A stretch of 64,000 nt of DNA from Strigamia acuminata (Eukaryota; Arthropoda; Chilopoda; Geophilomorpha; Linotaeniidae), in contig OX442317.1 in NCBI GenBank assembly GCA_949358305.1, positions 7,878,186 through 7,942,185 of the forward strand, written 5' to 3'. Shown piece after piece: positions 1 to 13,224 of the stretch (position 1 is the first letter of the stretch; the number at the start of each line of letters is the position of its first letter). Made by a program: the position numbers and the translations under genes. The notes under the pieces were generated by a model. That model made no database searches. It was not told where the DNA came from and saw nothing but the letters and a program-made list of their open reading frames with translations.

Positions 1-1149
1 GACAAACTCCTGTATCCTAGATTTCCTAGATTTCCCATTCACCAAATTCTACTACAAGATATGGGTTCACCATAGTTGACTCAATTGAGAATTCACTCTT
101 AACAAATCAAGACAAAAATTTCTGCTTCGCCGACTTATCTACTTAACCTCACCAGCTTGGATACTCCCCACAATAGATCCGCATGGCTATTTGACTGCAC
201 AAACACATTTCCATGAATTCCATGAATTCATCTATCCCTTACACTGCACAATGTTATTTATTCCACGACTCACTACACTCCATCCATACATATTTAAATC
301 ACTATCAACCCAACCCATAATCATTTAAACTAAAATGACACAGTTGCCATGCCAACTAAACTTGAATTTTTCCCAACCCCCAAAAAAAAATTATATCTTG
401 TTCATCATCTCATTTATCTTGGAAGATGTTACCTCCTGGCTTTCCAGGTCGGCTGCCTGCCAATTTCAAGCGACACAAACACAAACCAAAGGAGTTAGGC
501 ACAAAGCTTTACCTGTGATCTGCTTGTCCTGGCCACATGAGAAGGGAAAACAAAGATTAGGAAATTGTCAAAGCTTCTAGCACGTGAATCCATTCGAGTG
601 AAATAAATGTTTCAGTTGCCATGACCGAAATTCTTCGAGCTTTTGGCATATTTACCTCGACTGATCTCTCAACCTCAGTAGTTTCTGGACAATAGCAAAG
701 TGTATTTTCCCACTGTTTTTTATTTTACTATATTTTATGCCATTCCCCATTTTTTTCTGTACTCTTGCACAAGTCCTTTTCCAATTCTGGCAGTTATTCT
801 TTTGGATTTGTGCCATATGTTAAAGGTCATATGCAAGTGTGTGTGTGTACACAACATAAATTGAATGCAATATAAATTCATTTTATAGTTAGACTTGTGA
901 AAAACACATATATTAAGAGGCTTACCGTTTTTATTTTTTTTGGTAACCAAATATAAATTACCAAAAGCTAAAAACCTAACTAAAAGCCAGGTCACTGTCA
1001 TTTGTCATTGCTCATGCATAAGTCCCATGTTTGGACACTTGGGTAATTTTGATTATAACTTTTATACCGTAAATGCTCCGATAGAACACCCGCGCTCTAC
1101 TGACTAATGATAATGACTATAACCCTGTTGGACGGTATTGAATTCTTGA
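1..1149. other. AT-rich non-coding sequence
   Basis: No convincing exon. Open frames are short, lack recognisable domains and are not bounded by matching splice phases. A short GT run at about 838-848 and homopolymer runs are the only structure seen. Confidence 0.6.
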
Positions 1150-1535
1150 TTAATTTAGACATTAATTTTAGTCGTTTTGTTCAATTTAGACATTAATTTT
1201 AGTCGTTTTGTTCAATTTAGACATTAGTTTTGATCGTTTTGTTCAATTTAGACATTAGTTTTAGTCGTTTTGTTCAATTTAGACATTAATTTTAGTCATT
1301 TTGTTCAATTTAGACATTAGTTTTGGTCGTTTTGTTCAATTTAGACATTAGTTTTAGTCGTTTTGTTCAATTTAGACATTAATTTTAGTCAATTTGTTCA
1401 ATTTGGACATTCATTTTGATCGTTTTGTTCAATTTAGACATTGATTTTAGTCGTTTTGTTCAATTTAGACATTTGTTTTAGTCGTTTTGTTCAATTTAGA
1501 CATTAATTTTAGTGGTTTTTTTATTTAGACATTTA
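1150..1535. repeat. 31-bp minisatellite, about 12 units
   Basis: The anchor gacatt recurs at exact 31-bp steps (for example 1158 and 1189). Each unit contains an ATTAATTTT block, a TTTT block after GTCG and an AATTT block, spaced about 10 bp apart. Units differ by point changes (attaatttt / attagtttt, agtcg / gatcg). Two diverged units of the same sequence occur at 46,060-46,110, inside an intron of UBE2Q2. Confidence 0.95.
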
Positions 1536-2595
1536 TTTATTACTTTTTAACTTTCTATTGCTTTAGTTTTTTTTATCTCTTCTGTATCTCGGTTTAATCA
1601 AAGTTTTTAACAAGAAAAAGAAGTAAATTAAATTTTGTTAAACTAAACCAAACTTCTGTCCCAGATCTATCGACCCAGAAAACACCCCCTGGCGACTGAT
1701 TTCTCACTCAACTGTAAACCTTTCCTCTCCCGGAAGTCGACAAAATGGGAAAAGTTCCCCTCCCCCTTCCTTTCTTATTTTTTTTTTCTACAAAGAGAAA
1801 AAAAACCATAAATATCTTATAATAAATTCTGTGTTAAGAGAGAAAAAAAAAGAAAAAAAATAATTCAAAATTTAAAATTACTATTAAAAAAAAAATTAAA
1901 ACAAATTAATTAATTAATTTTTACAAAAAGTTTCTAATACTTTTTGAGGAAAATAACCTCAATAAAACCAATTAAAAATCCAAATAAGAAATTAAGAAAA
2001 TCAATACAGTGCTATGCCGTTTGCAAGCTTGAGGCAGACAAACATTGACGACATGCTTCCATTAGAGAATGTAATACATTGGCTTCACATTTTTTCCCCT
2101 TCCTTTTTCTGTAATTTATGACAGGCTAAAGTTGTGTGTCCTTCCCCAGACTCTTGCTGGAGTCATCCGTATATCACGGCTCGAAAATACACATAAATAT
2201 AGTTGGTTTCTTGTTCAGTCAAAGCAGAGTTTAATACAGCCCATCCTCTCGTTTAGAAACTTGAGGCAGAGCAACAATATATTGCTTCGATCAATTTGCT
2301 CGAATGTCTTCCTATACTTGTCAAAACTTGTATTAAAATTACATAATCGTCATGTCACTCCAATACAGAAGAATGAATGAATGAATGAATGATGAAGTTG
2401 CGATACGATAACTTTACTGACAGTTTAGTTGTAATATCGATAAGGTGAATTGCGCGATCAATGTTGAGCGCTGAAATGACGACACACTTAATGCAGGAAG
2501 AAAATAACGAAACAATGTAATGTTGTAGATAGGAAATGTAAAAAAAAATTGATGGAAATGGTGAGAAATTAAAAGAAAATTTCGAAAACGTACCA
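1536..2595. other. AT-rich non-coding sequence
   Basis: Poly-A and poly-T tracts and a short taat repeat near 1908-1920. No exon with a recognisable product on either strand. Confidence 0.6.
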
Positions 2596-3225
2596 TCAGT
2601 TAAAATATGGATAAACTATGAGAAAATGTCAAAAAGCAATGTGAAACTATAGAAAAAGTACCGTAAGTTAAAATATGAATAAACTATGTGAAAATGTCAA
2701 AAAAAACAATGTTAAACTATCAAAAAAATATGATAATGTCAAAAAACAATCTGAAAATATCGAAAACTAAGTGAAAATATTGCAAAATTGTGTTAAAATA
2801 TCGAAAAAATGTGGGAAAAAATAAAAAAAAAGTGGGAAAAAGATCGAAAAAATGTGGGAAAAAAATCGAAAAAATGAGTGAAAATATCGAAAAAAAGTAG
2901 GGAAAATATCAAAAAATTGTGCAAAAATATCGAAAAAATGTGGGAAAGTATAAAAAAAGAGATAATGTCGAAAAATGTCAAAATGTCAAAAAATGTGTAA
3001 CAATGTCGGAAAAAATGTGTGAAAATGTCGAAAAACTGTGAAAATGTCGAAAAACTGTGAAAATGTCGAAAAACTGTGTAAAAATGTCGAAAAACTGTGT
3101 GAAAATGTCGAAAAACTGAAAATGTCGACAAACTGAAAATGTCGAAAAACTGAAAATGTCGAAAAACTGAAAATGTCGAAAAACTATGTGAAAATGTCGA
3201 AAAACTAAAAATTTCGAGTTCAGAA
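2596..3225. repeat. Degenerate minisatellite, 17-21 bp unit
   Basis: Irregular array built on aaaatgtcgaaaaactgtg. Units vary between 17 and 21 bp, and the left half is more degenerate. Open frames across it on the minus strand (155 and 89 codons, Phe/Ser/His/Arg-rich) are translations of the repeat and not genes. Confidence 0.9.
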
Positions 3226-3434
3226 TATGCCCTCGCATCAGCATCACACATTGTATTCACATGTATCTACCGTTATTGCATCTTTAAGTTAATTTAAAAA
3301 CCAAATTCTTTAATTATATAAACAACTTCACAAATTCAACAATAACAAATTGTCAATATTTTTTACTGCTCACTTCTCCCCAGTGCACGTTACAAAAAAC
3401 TTAATAATGTAATACAAACACATAACAAGATTTT

Positions 3435-3494
3435 GACTGGCCTGTCATGCCCTGGATACGGTTGGCTAGCAACCGTAGCCAGGACACGCCAGTC
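3435..3494. repeat. Imperfect hairpin of about 60 bp
   Basis: GACTGGC at the left pairs with GCCAGTC at the right. An inner arm, CTGGATACGGTTG against CAACCGTAGCCAG, surrounds a 4-5 base loop around GCTAG. The sequence is GC-richer than its flanks. It may be a small non-coding RNA hairpin or the remnant of a foldback element. Confidence 0.6.
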
Positions 3495-4320
3495 ACTGCA
3501 TTAAAAATTTAAATATATTGTTTTTCCAGCCATTTAACTACTACTTCTTTTGTATTTTTAACCGCCAGTTGCCTAATAATCCTCCTTTTGGTCATTTTAT
3601 CTACATCAAACCAATGGGAGCACAAATTCCCATGTATAAGTAATGGAGGGATTACAACAATTGCATTTTTTAAAAAGAAAAAACAATATTTCCTCCCAAC
3701 CTGCTTTCAAATGCAATTAAAATTAGAAATAGTCGAAATCAAAATGAAATTTGTCGAAGCACGACGAGGGATTGTAAATTTCGAAGCTGTCATAGCCATA
3801 ACATGTCATGAAAAATTCAGTTGTTTATTCATGTGCTGTGCACCCAGAAACCTAAAAAGAAATCTATAAAATCAATCATTCTAAACTACGTAAAATATAT
3901 ATATTTTTATTTTTTATTTTTTTTTGTTTTTATTTACTGGCCAGTCATTATTCTCTTTTGCTATTTCGAATCAACCAGCTCAGGTTTGCTTGGAATAAAA
4001 ACAAAATGGTTTTTGTCTCTCCAAGAATAAAATTAAAAAGATATTTTTTTGAAGAAAAAAAAAATGGAAATAAATTTGCTTTTAACTTTGAACATGATGG
4101 ATATATACCAAAGCAAAGCAAGTTAAGTAACTTTTAATTTGTGTAACTATTTGTCTTCTGGTGTAGTAGCTTTGCTCTGCCGACATATTAACTTTAAAAC
4201 CATTAGTCGTGTTTGCACAAATGTTACATTCAAGTACTGGTAAATACGCTGTAGTATTTTAACTTTGGTACTGATTGATTGTTTGTTCCGTAAGCCATGT
4301 GAAGTTTTGTGTTGTCAGTA
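3495..4320. other. AT-rich non-coding sequence
   Basis: Short open frames only, with low-complexity T and A runs. Nothing recognisable. Confidence 0.6.
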
Positions 4321-4478
4321 GGTGCATTCAAAAACTCTAAAACGCCTCTAAAACTCGTTTCGTGTTTGTACGTGACGTCATTCCCATCGAATAACATGGG
4401 AATGTTATTCGATGGGAATGACGTCACGTACAAACACAAAACGAGTTTTGCATACGTTTTAGAGTTTTTGAATGCAGC
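4321..4478. mobile_element. Palindromic MITE / foldback element with TA flanks
   Basis: A near-perfect palindrome of about 158 bp. Both ends carry TGCATTCAAAAACTC in inverted orientation, the arms are about 73 bp with only a few mismatches, and the loop is about 8 bp. It is bounded by TA on both sides (4319-4320 and 4479-4480), as expected for TA-inserting elements of the Tc1/mariner superfamily. Each arm carries a TGACGTCA octamer, the consensus of a CRE site. It has no coding capacity. Confidence 0.8.
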
Positions 4479-4582
4479 TAATGTGGGGTAAAAACAAGGA
4501 GTTCCATTTATTTGTACACTATTTTCCCTTATTTTTAGACTAAAAAAAATAAATTTTACACGACCCTACTTTCTTTTTGCTA

Positions 4583-4602
4583 CCTAACCTAACCTAACCT
4601 AA
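4583..4602. repeat. Interstitial telomere-type repeat (CCTAA)4
   Basis: Four exact CCTAA units, TTAGG on the other strand, followed by the variant CCTAAACC. TTAGG is the ancestral arthropod telomere repeat. So short a run can arise by chance or from double-strand break repair, and is only weak lineage evidence. Confidence 0.7.
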
Positions 4603-4924
4603 ACCAGTCCTTGATGTTGTATGAATCTTTTAGTGTAGAAATAAGGAAAAATAGTGTTGGTATTCAGAAATTTAGTGTAAAAGTCAGGGATTTTTAGTGT
4701 AAAAAATAAGGGAAAATAGTGTACTAATAATATGATCTCAAAAACAAGTGCAGAAAAGATGGCCGAATTGTTGCGATTATAAGGGATACAAAAGTCTGGA
4801 TTAGTTTATTTCACGTCTGAAAAACCCAGTAAAACAAGTTTCATCCAAATCCCATGGTCGGTTTGCGAGAAACACACTTTTCGAAGAGTTGGCGCACTTT
4901 TGACACGTTTTAAATGCTTTTGAA

Positions 4925-5165
4925 TTGTTTTAAATTCTTATAGGTTTTTTTTTAAATGTTTAGATTTAATTTTTCGTTTTTTTTTTCAATTTTTTAAATG
5001 TTTTAAATTTTTGAAATTTTTGAAATTTTGAAATTTTTGAAATTTTTAAATTTTTAAAATTTTGAAATTTTTTAATTTTTTAATTTTTTAAATTTCTTTG
5101 AATTCTTTAGAAATCTCATTTGATTGTTTAGAAATCTCTTTAAATCTTATTTAAAATTTCTTTTG
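4925..5165. repeat. Low-complexity AT tract
   Basis: Irregular alternation of gaaatttttgaaattt-like words with no fixed unit length, together with homopolymer T runs. Confidence 0.8.
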
Positions 5166-6165
5166 AATATTTTTGCATTTATTCAGAATTTCTCTTTCAC
5201 ATTATCTTCAATCCTCTTTTGAATGTATAAAAATACAGCAGCAGCACTGCCTACAAGTTACCAACTCAAAACCAGGTCGAATTCCAAATCCAAATGGTAA
5301 AAACTCGTCGACAATCCAACAACAGCACCTCATAAATCAGTTAGGTCTTTCCAAGATTGCTAGTTTTCAGACTTAAACCACTTTATTAATGTTCTAGCAT
5401 TTCTTACGCCATCAAATAAAACGACGAAAAAAAAACCATTTCTAATCGGATTTTGCTTCATCTCTTTTCGATGATGGTCCAACTCCCTCAAATTTATAGT
5501 GTGCTGTTGCAAAAAGATTAGTGGCATGCAGCCCCTGCTGCATCTACACTACTACACTTGGCAGTGCCATTTTTTTCTCATTTTTTATTTATTTTTCACA
5601 GCAAAATCCCATTACTGTTATCTCTTTTCCTTTTCGATTCTTAAACACTTTAAAAATAATTGAATTTTGCCCCCTTCTCTTCCTAACCCCCCAAGCCCCA
5701 CCCCCCAACACCCAACTGCTGTTCTGAAACCAACCGGAAAAGTAAACAAACTTTTCTAATCAACCTGGAAAAAAATCTCAAGATAGATATCAACAATGAT
5801 ATCATGTAATAATAAGAGTAATAAGCAATTTCCTAACACTTGCAACTTGTGTGGAAGCTGCTCTAATAAGCTCAACAAAGAAGAACAAAGTCCAATTTGT
5901 TGCAGTAACAAGAAACAAAATTCCTTCTTAAACTCCTGACAACTGAAAGAAATGAGCGATAGAGCCTATATAATGATGTCTTACTTTAAAATAAAAACAA
6001 AAAAACAACAAAGAATCCCAATTGGCAGTACAAAATATCATATTCCCTTAATTTGAAATGAAACAACATTACCGTACCCAAAAATTCAAATTGATTAGCA
6101 AAATAAATGCCTTATTATTGAATGTTCTGAATTAATAAAGCACGTTCAAATTGGTTACCGTAATA
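5166..6165. other. Non-coding sequence
   Basis: A 67-codon open frame at 5173-5376 and a 68-codon frame at 5521-5727 have no homology I recognise and no supporting splice structure. No RNA gene seen. Confidence 0.55.
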
Positions 6166-6877
6166 CCATGTTCACACCAAGATTGGTGTGAACACTGAAC
6201 TCCGTTCACGGATCTAGATCCGTGTGCCCAACAACTCCGTTTGCCAATCAAGTTCCCACAACTCGATTCGACGATTGGATTCGGATTGGAATTCATTAAA
6301 TAATGTCAGCAGTCTGTATACTCGAGTTGCACTCAAAAAGGCACCTCACAATGTGTACTCCCATTGGTCGAGCCAGTTTACTGGTGTAGTGATCCGGAAA
6401 AGTAGACCCAAACACCAAAATTGCATTACAATGTACAGACATTGTAATCGATTGCCTAGGCAACGGCCTAAAATTCAAACTTCCAGACGATGTAAGCAAT
6501 AAACACAACAAACACGAGTTTGACATTTTTTAATGTGTAAAACTTCATTTTAATGATGGAAATAACATTTTTTATTAAATAAAATCAAAATAACATTAAC
6601 TAAACTAGTCATAACAATCACAACAATAAATAAAAATCAAAACTACTTCTCCTAGTAGTAGTATAGTCTGGAGTTAGTAGTAAACTGGCTCGACCAATGG
6701 GAGTACACATTGTGAGGTGCCTTTTTGAGTGCAACTCGAGTATAGCATTCCCATTGTTGCGCATCACATTTTGGTGTGAACACAACTCCATCCAAGTGAA
6801 TATTGGAACTCTGTTCAGTTGGATAAGATCGGGCGGATAAGATCCAGCCAAACTCGATACGTTGGTGTGAAAATGGT
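6166..6877. mobile_element. Non-autonomous inverted-repeat element, about 710 bp
   Basis: The ends carry inverted copies of CCATnTTCACACCAA (6166-6180 and 6862-6877) flanked by TA. Inside is a perfect 66-bp inverted repeat (6317-6382 against 6679-6744) containing CCCATTGGTCGAGCCAG. TTCACACCAA words occur repeatedly, including a self-complementary pair at 6171-6192. The roughly 300-bp centre is AT-rich and has no transposase frame. Perfect 66-bp arms imply recent origin or conversion, and a transcript would fold into a long hairpin. Related arms occur at 8467-8530 and 8821-8885. Confidence 0.7.
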
Positions 6878-8430
6878 ATAAGATAAATCTGCTTAAAATG
6901 TGTTATGTTGATGTGATTTTATTGAATAAAATTCACCTCGTGTTGCAATGGCGGTTACAGTATAAATTTTTCAAAAGTACAAAGAGTGGCCTCTAGTGAC
7001 AAAAGATACAAAAGACATAAAAAGGGGGATACACAGCGCCTACAGTGGCAAAGATACAAAAGAATAACAAATAGCCATTCATATTTCCCCACAGTTGTGT
7101 TGGTCCTGCTAAACAGCACGCCTGGAAAAGATGGTGGCCGCAATCACGGTTTAATCAAGATGGCCAACTCAATTTCATAACCACCTTTTCTGTTTGCTAA
7201 ATACTGTCAAACAAGTTATGATTTACCAATTGCAATTTAAATGTTCTAGTTAACAGTCCACCACATGGAGTAACAGAGATCAAAAGAGTTTTCTATGCTC
7301 ATTAGTTTATAAATAATTTGCAATTTCTATTAGCTACAGTTCATGCAATATAATAAAATATTGAAAGCAACTGTAGATTTTCATGAAATGAGATTATAAT
7401 TAACTTATTAAACTTTAACAATTTTAAATTTTAACTATTCAACGTATCTGATTTATGTATGAAATCAATTTTCCTAGATGATTTACACTGCAACAAAATT
7501 TCAAGGTCCCTGCAGATATTTAAATATTTTCTCATAAAAATAAAACCAAAATTGTACTGAAATATAACCACAATCCAACAGTCATATTTTTCCAAAAAAA
7601 AAAAAAAAAAAAATTTACATTTCCAATTCCGATGATCAAGGCAGAAGAGACACTGTACATACACAACCGCCAGTTATTTACATAGAATAGCACATGAGTA
7701 ATAGCACAACTACTTTAGTTACATTTTTATTCAGTAAACATGTCTGCACACCAAGACATACTACCTGGCCAACTTCCAAATAAACATCTATGGAATATCA
7801 ATACATTCACCTCGAAGGCAGTTCCATATTCAAATTGTCAAAACCAACCCATCACACCTAAAAACTAGAAAAATTGCAATTTCTTCCCTATGAACGAAGT
7901 AGTCTGCAAGAAACACGAAAAGAGTAAACAAACACGACCGCTCCCATTCCCCAAACACATTTCAGAAGATTAAACAGAATATTCCACACAGAATTACATA
8001 CCAAAATCACAATTTGCATACAAATGTTGTAAATCATCTCACGTGCCTCGGTGGACCAAACAAGACTAACCAATTTGTTAATAATCTTGAAACAACACGG
8101 ACCACTTCTTCCTACATGGCTTTCTTTATTCAGACTAAGAGTAAAAGGTTATACATAGGGGAGACACAGTAATACACACCACAAAGTAGACTAAACAAAA
8201 TTTGGCGCCACCCTAGTGGCACCGCACAACAAGAATAATATATTGCCACATAAACATTATTCCAACATATGCCAGTTTCCTGCTCTCCCGCATGCATCCC
8301 ATAGTCAGCGAGGCTTTTCGGGATATCCTTCGGAACAGAATTGGTAAGACCGTACACAAAAACACAACAGCAGAAATTGCCTAGAAGTGTCGTGGTTTCC
8401 TATTGATTCATTGTTCTGTACGCTGATTGG
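6878..8430. other. Non-coding sequence
   Basis: Contains short open frames without domains and a 19-bp A tract near 7594. No gene supported. Confidence 0.55.
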
Positions 8431-8439
8431 ATGACAGCA

Positions 8440-8900
8440 ATCACGTGTCACGCATTGCTTGCCAACTATACTCTGGCTCACCGTAAGAAGCACACCAGTT
8501 CCTATTGGCCGAGCCTATTCACTGGTGTAGGGCTACATAATAGTAGGCCAAAATACGGGAAGCCATTTTGTGTCCAGACGAAACAATCAATCATAACATT
8601 CAAAAACAGCTTGACAAAGCAACCGATAAATTGAACGAACTGAACAATCATGTATTTTGAAGAAGTTACAGCATAAAACATTGTTTCCAGACTTTTTAAA
8701 AGATTTTATTACTAAATATAAGTCAATTTACATCATTTCAAACACCTAAAATAATCAAACTAATTACAGTCACAACAAACCAACTTTTCCTGGTGGAAGT
8801 ATACAGGCAACAATTAGGAGTAAACAGGCTCAGCCAATGGGAACTATAAGCATGTTTGTTACCTCTTGTCATCCCAGAATACAGTGCGGCTCTCGGTGGC
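8440..8900. mobile_element. Diverged relative of the 6.2-6.9 kb inverted-repeat element
   Basis: The left arm at 8467-8530 (with TTCCTATTGGCCGAGCC and CACTGGTGTAG) and the inverted right arm at 8821-8885 (with GGCTCAGCCAATGGGAA) match the arms at 6317-6382 and 6679-6744. The motif CACTGGTGTAG followed by AGTAGnCCAAAA is also shared with the interior of the first element. Outer boundaries are not clear. Arms are diverged, so this copy looks older. Confidence 0.6.
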
Positions 8901-11900
8901 AAAACGCACTGAACATGTGGATACGTGTCCATGTTATCCTCGGTTCGTGCTACAACAAACGGGGCCAGAACTAAAGCAAAGTGCAGCAAGTAGAGGCAGC
9001 AACTAAAAGTATTTTACAGCCCCCAAAAGTGCAGCTAGTTGCCAACGACCCAATCGTCAATGGCCAATCCTAAAGACAACTTGTAAAGACTGAGAGCTCC
9101 GCCTTCTTCCAAGCTTACTTGGCCGAGGGTTTCCACATGGGGAAACGAGTACGAAGCGGATCACTTTGAATGCACGGCTGAATCGTAAGAATGAAATGAA
9201 CAAAAGAAAGAACTGCAAACTGAATATTTCATTTTCTACTAGCCAGAACTGCCTTCGGCAGAGACCGGTTGACAGATTTGGTCAGTTTCCAACATCCAAG
9301 TTGAATTCCTTTCTCACAATCGGGCCAGTCGAGTAAAACGAATTCTAAACGTGACTGCAACCGCCCTTGACCTGCCTCTGTGTGTGCTCGATTCGATTCA
9401 ACATGGCGTCGTGTAGTTGAGTAATCAATTACATGCAGAAAGAATGAAAAAGCGCGAAAATTACACAATGCTAAAAAAAATAAAAAATAAAAAATAAAAA
9501 ATATTTTTTTTTTTTAAATTGCAATTGTTTTGTCCATTTTCAAATTTTGATTTTAAAAATTAATCCCAAAAAAAAAACTTTAAAAAAAAATAAAATAAAA
9601 CAAAAAAATTCATTGATATTTTATTCAATGAATTCACACGAGAGAAAATGGTTCGATATTTCGAGGTCACGCGCTCACGAGTTGAAATGAAAACTGCAAT
9701 AAACGTCACGGCAAATTTAAATACACTTTATTTCCAACGCATTCTTCAGGTAGAAAATCGACTACGCAATTACCTGCCCGAACAAAACGAAAACTCTAAT
9801 TGTAACGTCTGCAGATTCCCCCATTCATTCATTACTTATAAACCCGCAATTAAATATTCACTAAAACACTCCAACAATTTGATAAATGAATAATATGATA
9901 ATCTCAACAAAACAAAACAAAAACAAAAAAACAAAAACGTCTTCCAAAATCAAAAACTTGGCTTCCTCCATTTCCAATCAAGCTAAATTCCATTTACAAA
10001 CTTTTTTCTCTTAACAAAAATATGCGTGACAAGAAAACACATCAATCCTTACCCCAACTGACCTCTAATCCCCTCCTCATTTTTTTAACTAATAATTTTA
10101 ATGCTTTTAGAACTCGCAAACCAAAAACTTCCTTCGTTGTTTACGGCCTCAACCAGAGCGACATCTGTGACATGTGTCTTTTACTTGATTAACGAAGACA
10201 ATCTTGGCAAATTGCTTTTTCGTGGCTTCGAAAAGTCATTTAAACACGTGTAAATAACACTCATACGTGTTCAAAGCACCAAATTCCCATCTAAATAAAT
10301 AGAGATCGTAACATGTGTAAGTACAGCAATCATTTTGACACTGCAGTGAAGCCAACTCTTGCTTCGAGCTTTTATTTAGCCAACTCAAAGAACTGATTCG
10401 CACATAACCATGCATGCGCAGATAGTGTCACTTCGAGACGTGGAAGATTTATAACGAAGATAAATGACCCAGACTGTCCCTTACGGTTAATGAAAGTCAC
10501 TTAAGCAAATTGTGTTATCAGATACGACTTTTCTGATTATTCCGAGGCACTTAGGATAATATAAGTCACTTAAATAATTTTTTCTTAGCAAATTCAACGC
10601 ACCTAGTGTGCGAACCAGTGTCATTTAAGTGCGTGACCACTTGGCCCCGTCTCCGGTCCAAGCGGTCTAGCTTATTGATGGATCTTATTTGTAACTTAAC
10701 AACTGCATTTCTTTCCTCACACAACACGCTTGACCAGTGCTCAGCTGGGCACTTTCACACGGAACAGGAAGTGACGTCGCAGTGCTCTTCCCACCCCTGT
10801 TAGTTCCGCCATCTGGTGGTCAGTCACGAAATAGTCCATACATAGGAGATATTGGCGACTCACAATTTATACACTCCAATTTCTAAATTAGCAACATTTA
10901 TTTCGGCTGTAGTATAAATGGTTCAAAAATACATTTTATTACAGTTCGCTAAATTCGTACTGCGCATCCCATTCTGCGCAGACGATTTTCTAATTCCAGT
11001 TGTTATTTAGCAGTATTAAGCCTAATTAAGCCAAATTCTCATTTGCAAACCAATAGCATGCAAAAATGTATTACAAAATGCATTCTTTCAACACAATTCC
11101 AATGTATTTTTTATTTATTTTTATTTATCTTCTCAATTTATGAAGTTTGAATAGTTTTATGGATTCTAAACAGATTTAGAAAAGTAATTAGCACTTTAGT
11201 TTGAAGTATTCTAACTTTTATGGACTTTTGGATCTGCTGAGTAATTTGAGTTTGGCTCAAGTAATGCGAGGGCCTCCACTTTGGCAGCTGCATAGCATAC
11301 CGTGCGGTAATTACTCGAAGGTATTAAGTGTGGATTCACCTTGGAGTTTATAGTGGCGCATTAGAGGTATAAGGTTAGCTCCCATTCAGTAATTCCTATA
11401 TGCAGTTTACTCGCACTTTTATTTGCAGTCAATTATGAGCAAACAAAATTAACTTGCCGCACTCACACTAGCAACAAACAAATCAGAAAAATTAATGGAC
11501 AAGAATTCAATTAGCGCCCGACCGGCCTGTTTAGTAGAAAAGGGCTCAACTCTGGGCCCCAATGTCAAAGCCCTTTCTTCCCATTGCTTTTAAATTGGGT
11601 ATGGTCACGCAATCAAGCGAAATCGTTTGACTTTTCTCTCTTTTTCTTTCTTTTCTTTTAAATTAACTTGAAACATTCCAACAAAAAGAACCAAAACAAA
11701 TAAACTCTTTTCCTTTTAAACAAATAAAGAAATAAATAAATAAAGAATTTACCAATTAACATGGAAACTGTTCTCATGGCAACAGAAAATTACACATAAA
11801 AAATTATTTACCAAAAAAAAAAATCGATATCAAATATCGATTTTCCCATTTAAATCCCAAATTTTACTCGATTTTTTTTTTTCCTTTTTTTTCAGAAAAC

Positions 11901-11954
11901 AAAAATATCGATTAAATATCGATTTCCAATCCGCATGCATTCGCCAAGCCAAAA

Positions 11955-11990
<36 letters not shown>

Positions 11991-13224
11991 ACCAATTAAA
12001 ATATAAAAATTACTGCATTTTACAAGACTCGATATTTCTCCACCTTACCTTCGATACATCTTCGTATCCCCTTCAATCTCCGAAACACACATCCCCACCA
12101 ACTTTTTACGACAGTAATGAGACCCATTTTATGGATCCAAACAAGAGTTAATGGCCACAAACACAAACTTACGCAAACATTGCGTCATTTGCACTCAAAT
12201 CAAACTCTGGCCTTGATACTTGCCAAAACCACATCAAAATCCCCCTTTTCCCAACATCAAAAAAAATCCTCAAGCACCCCTCCAACATTCCTCAAAAAAA
12301 AAAAAAAAAAAAAAAAACTCTAAGATTAACGCTAATGGAGGTTGGCAACGGAGCGCAACTTTTTGCGCAGTTAATTAGAAGAGAAAATTGTGTCAATAGT
12401 GAGTCGACTTTGTATCGTGCACCCACCCAGCACCCAACCCAGCCCATAAACCCGTCTCGGCCGACAAATCTATAGTGATGCGATAAATTGAGATTGGTCA
12501 GCAAATTGCAGCAAACGTTCGTTTCGTCTCCGTTTCCTAATCAATAAATTTGGTAGTAAAAGAGGCGAGCAATTCGCTTTGACCGCTCCGTCGAGCGCTT
12601 TCGGCCATCACATAACATGTTACTCGCTTCGATGTATTCCACGTGCAACAAATTGAACACGAGTGCGTTTTAATGAAGAAGTAGCTTTATGTTTTATCGC
12701 TCTACTTTGTTTCTCTTAATCCTTTTACACCCGTATTGCATCCGGAATAAATTGCAACGAAATTCTCCTTTCCTTTCCTTTGCTTTCCTGCCTTACGTGA
12801 ATCGATGTGCGAGGGGGTTTGACCACACCACCGAGATAATCGACTTGGGAGTTTAGGCTGGATAACACCACGCTATTACAGAAATAGAATTGTCGATACA
12901 CTTTCCATAATAGCGTGAGATCAGCTGGCCGTGCAATCAGCGACACGGTACGTCGTGGCTGGATTGTGGCCGGGTCTCCATTAGTGGCCTGGTTGGTCAG
13001 ACGAGGTTAGGTTTAGGGTTTACGAGGAAGACGGTGCTATGTAAAGGATTAATTTGCGGTGGCCGGAAATTTGGGTGGGTCAAAGCGGGACGTCGATTTC
13101 CCATCGATGGTGATGCTTAAATTCGAGGGGTAATCCGCAGGATTTATTTGGACTAACGGCGGATTTAATGGATTCAATGGAGTGATTTTTTCGGAAATAT
13201 TTTTTTTCTGGAATGGTGTGAAGG
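8901..13224. other. Non-coding sequence of mixed complexity
   Basis: No exon model can be built. There are poly-A tracts at about 11,957-11,989 and 12,294-12,317. The stretches 9,000-9,420, 10,590-10,880 and 12,320-13,150 are less AT-biased and of normal complexity, and may hold regulatory DNA. TTAGGTTTAGGG-like words near 13,004-13,019 are too short to call telomeric. Confidence 0.5.

Noticed and set aside
2793..3260. 155- and 89-codon minus-strand frames of Phe-Arg-His-Phe repeats
   Set aside because: Repeat translation of the 17-21 bp array.
4583..4602. Telomere or chromosome end
   Set aside because: Only four TTAGG units, embedded in ordinary sequence; interstitial or chance.
12117..12504. 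Overlapping short frames near 12.1-12.5 kb as a small gene
   Set aside because: Both run into a poly-A/poly-T tract and have no recognisable product.
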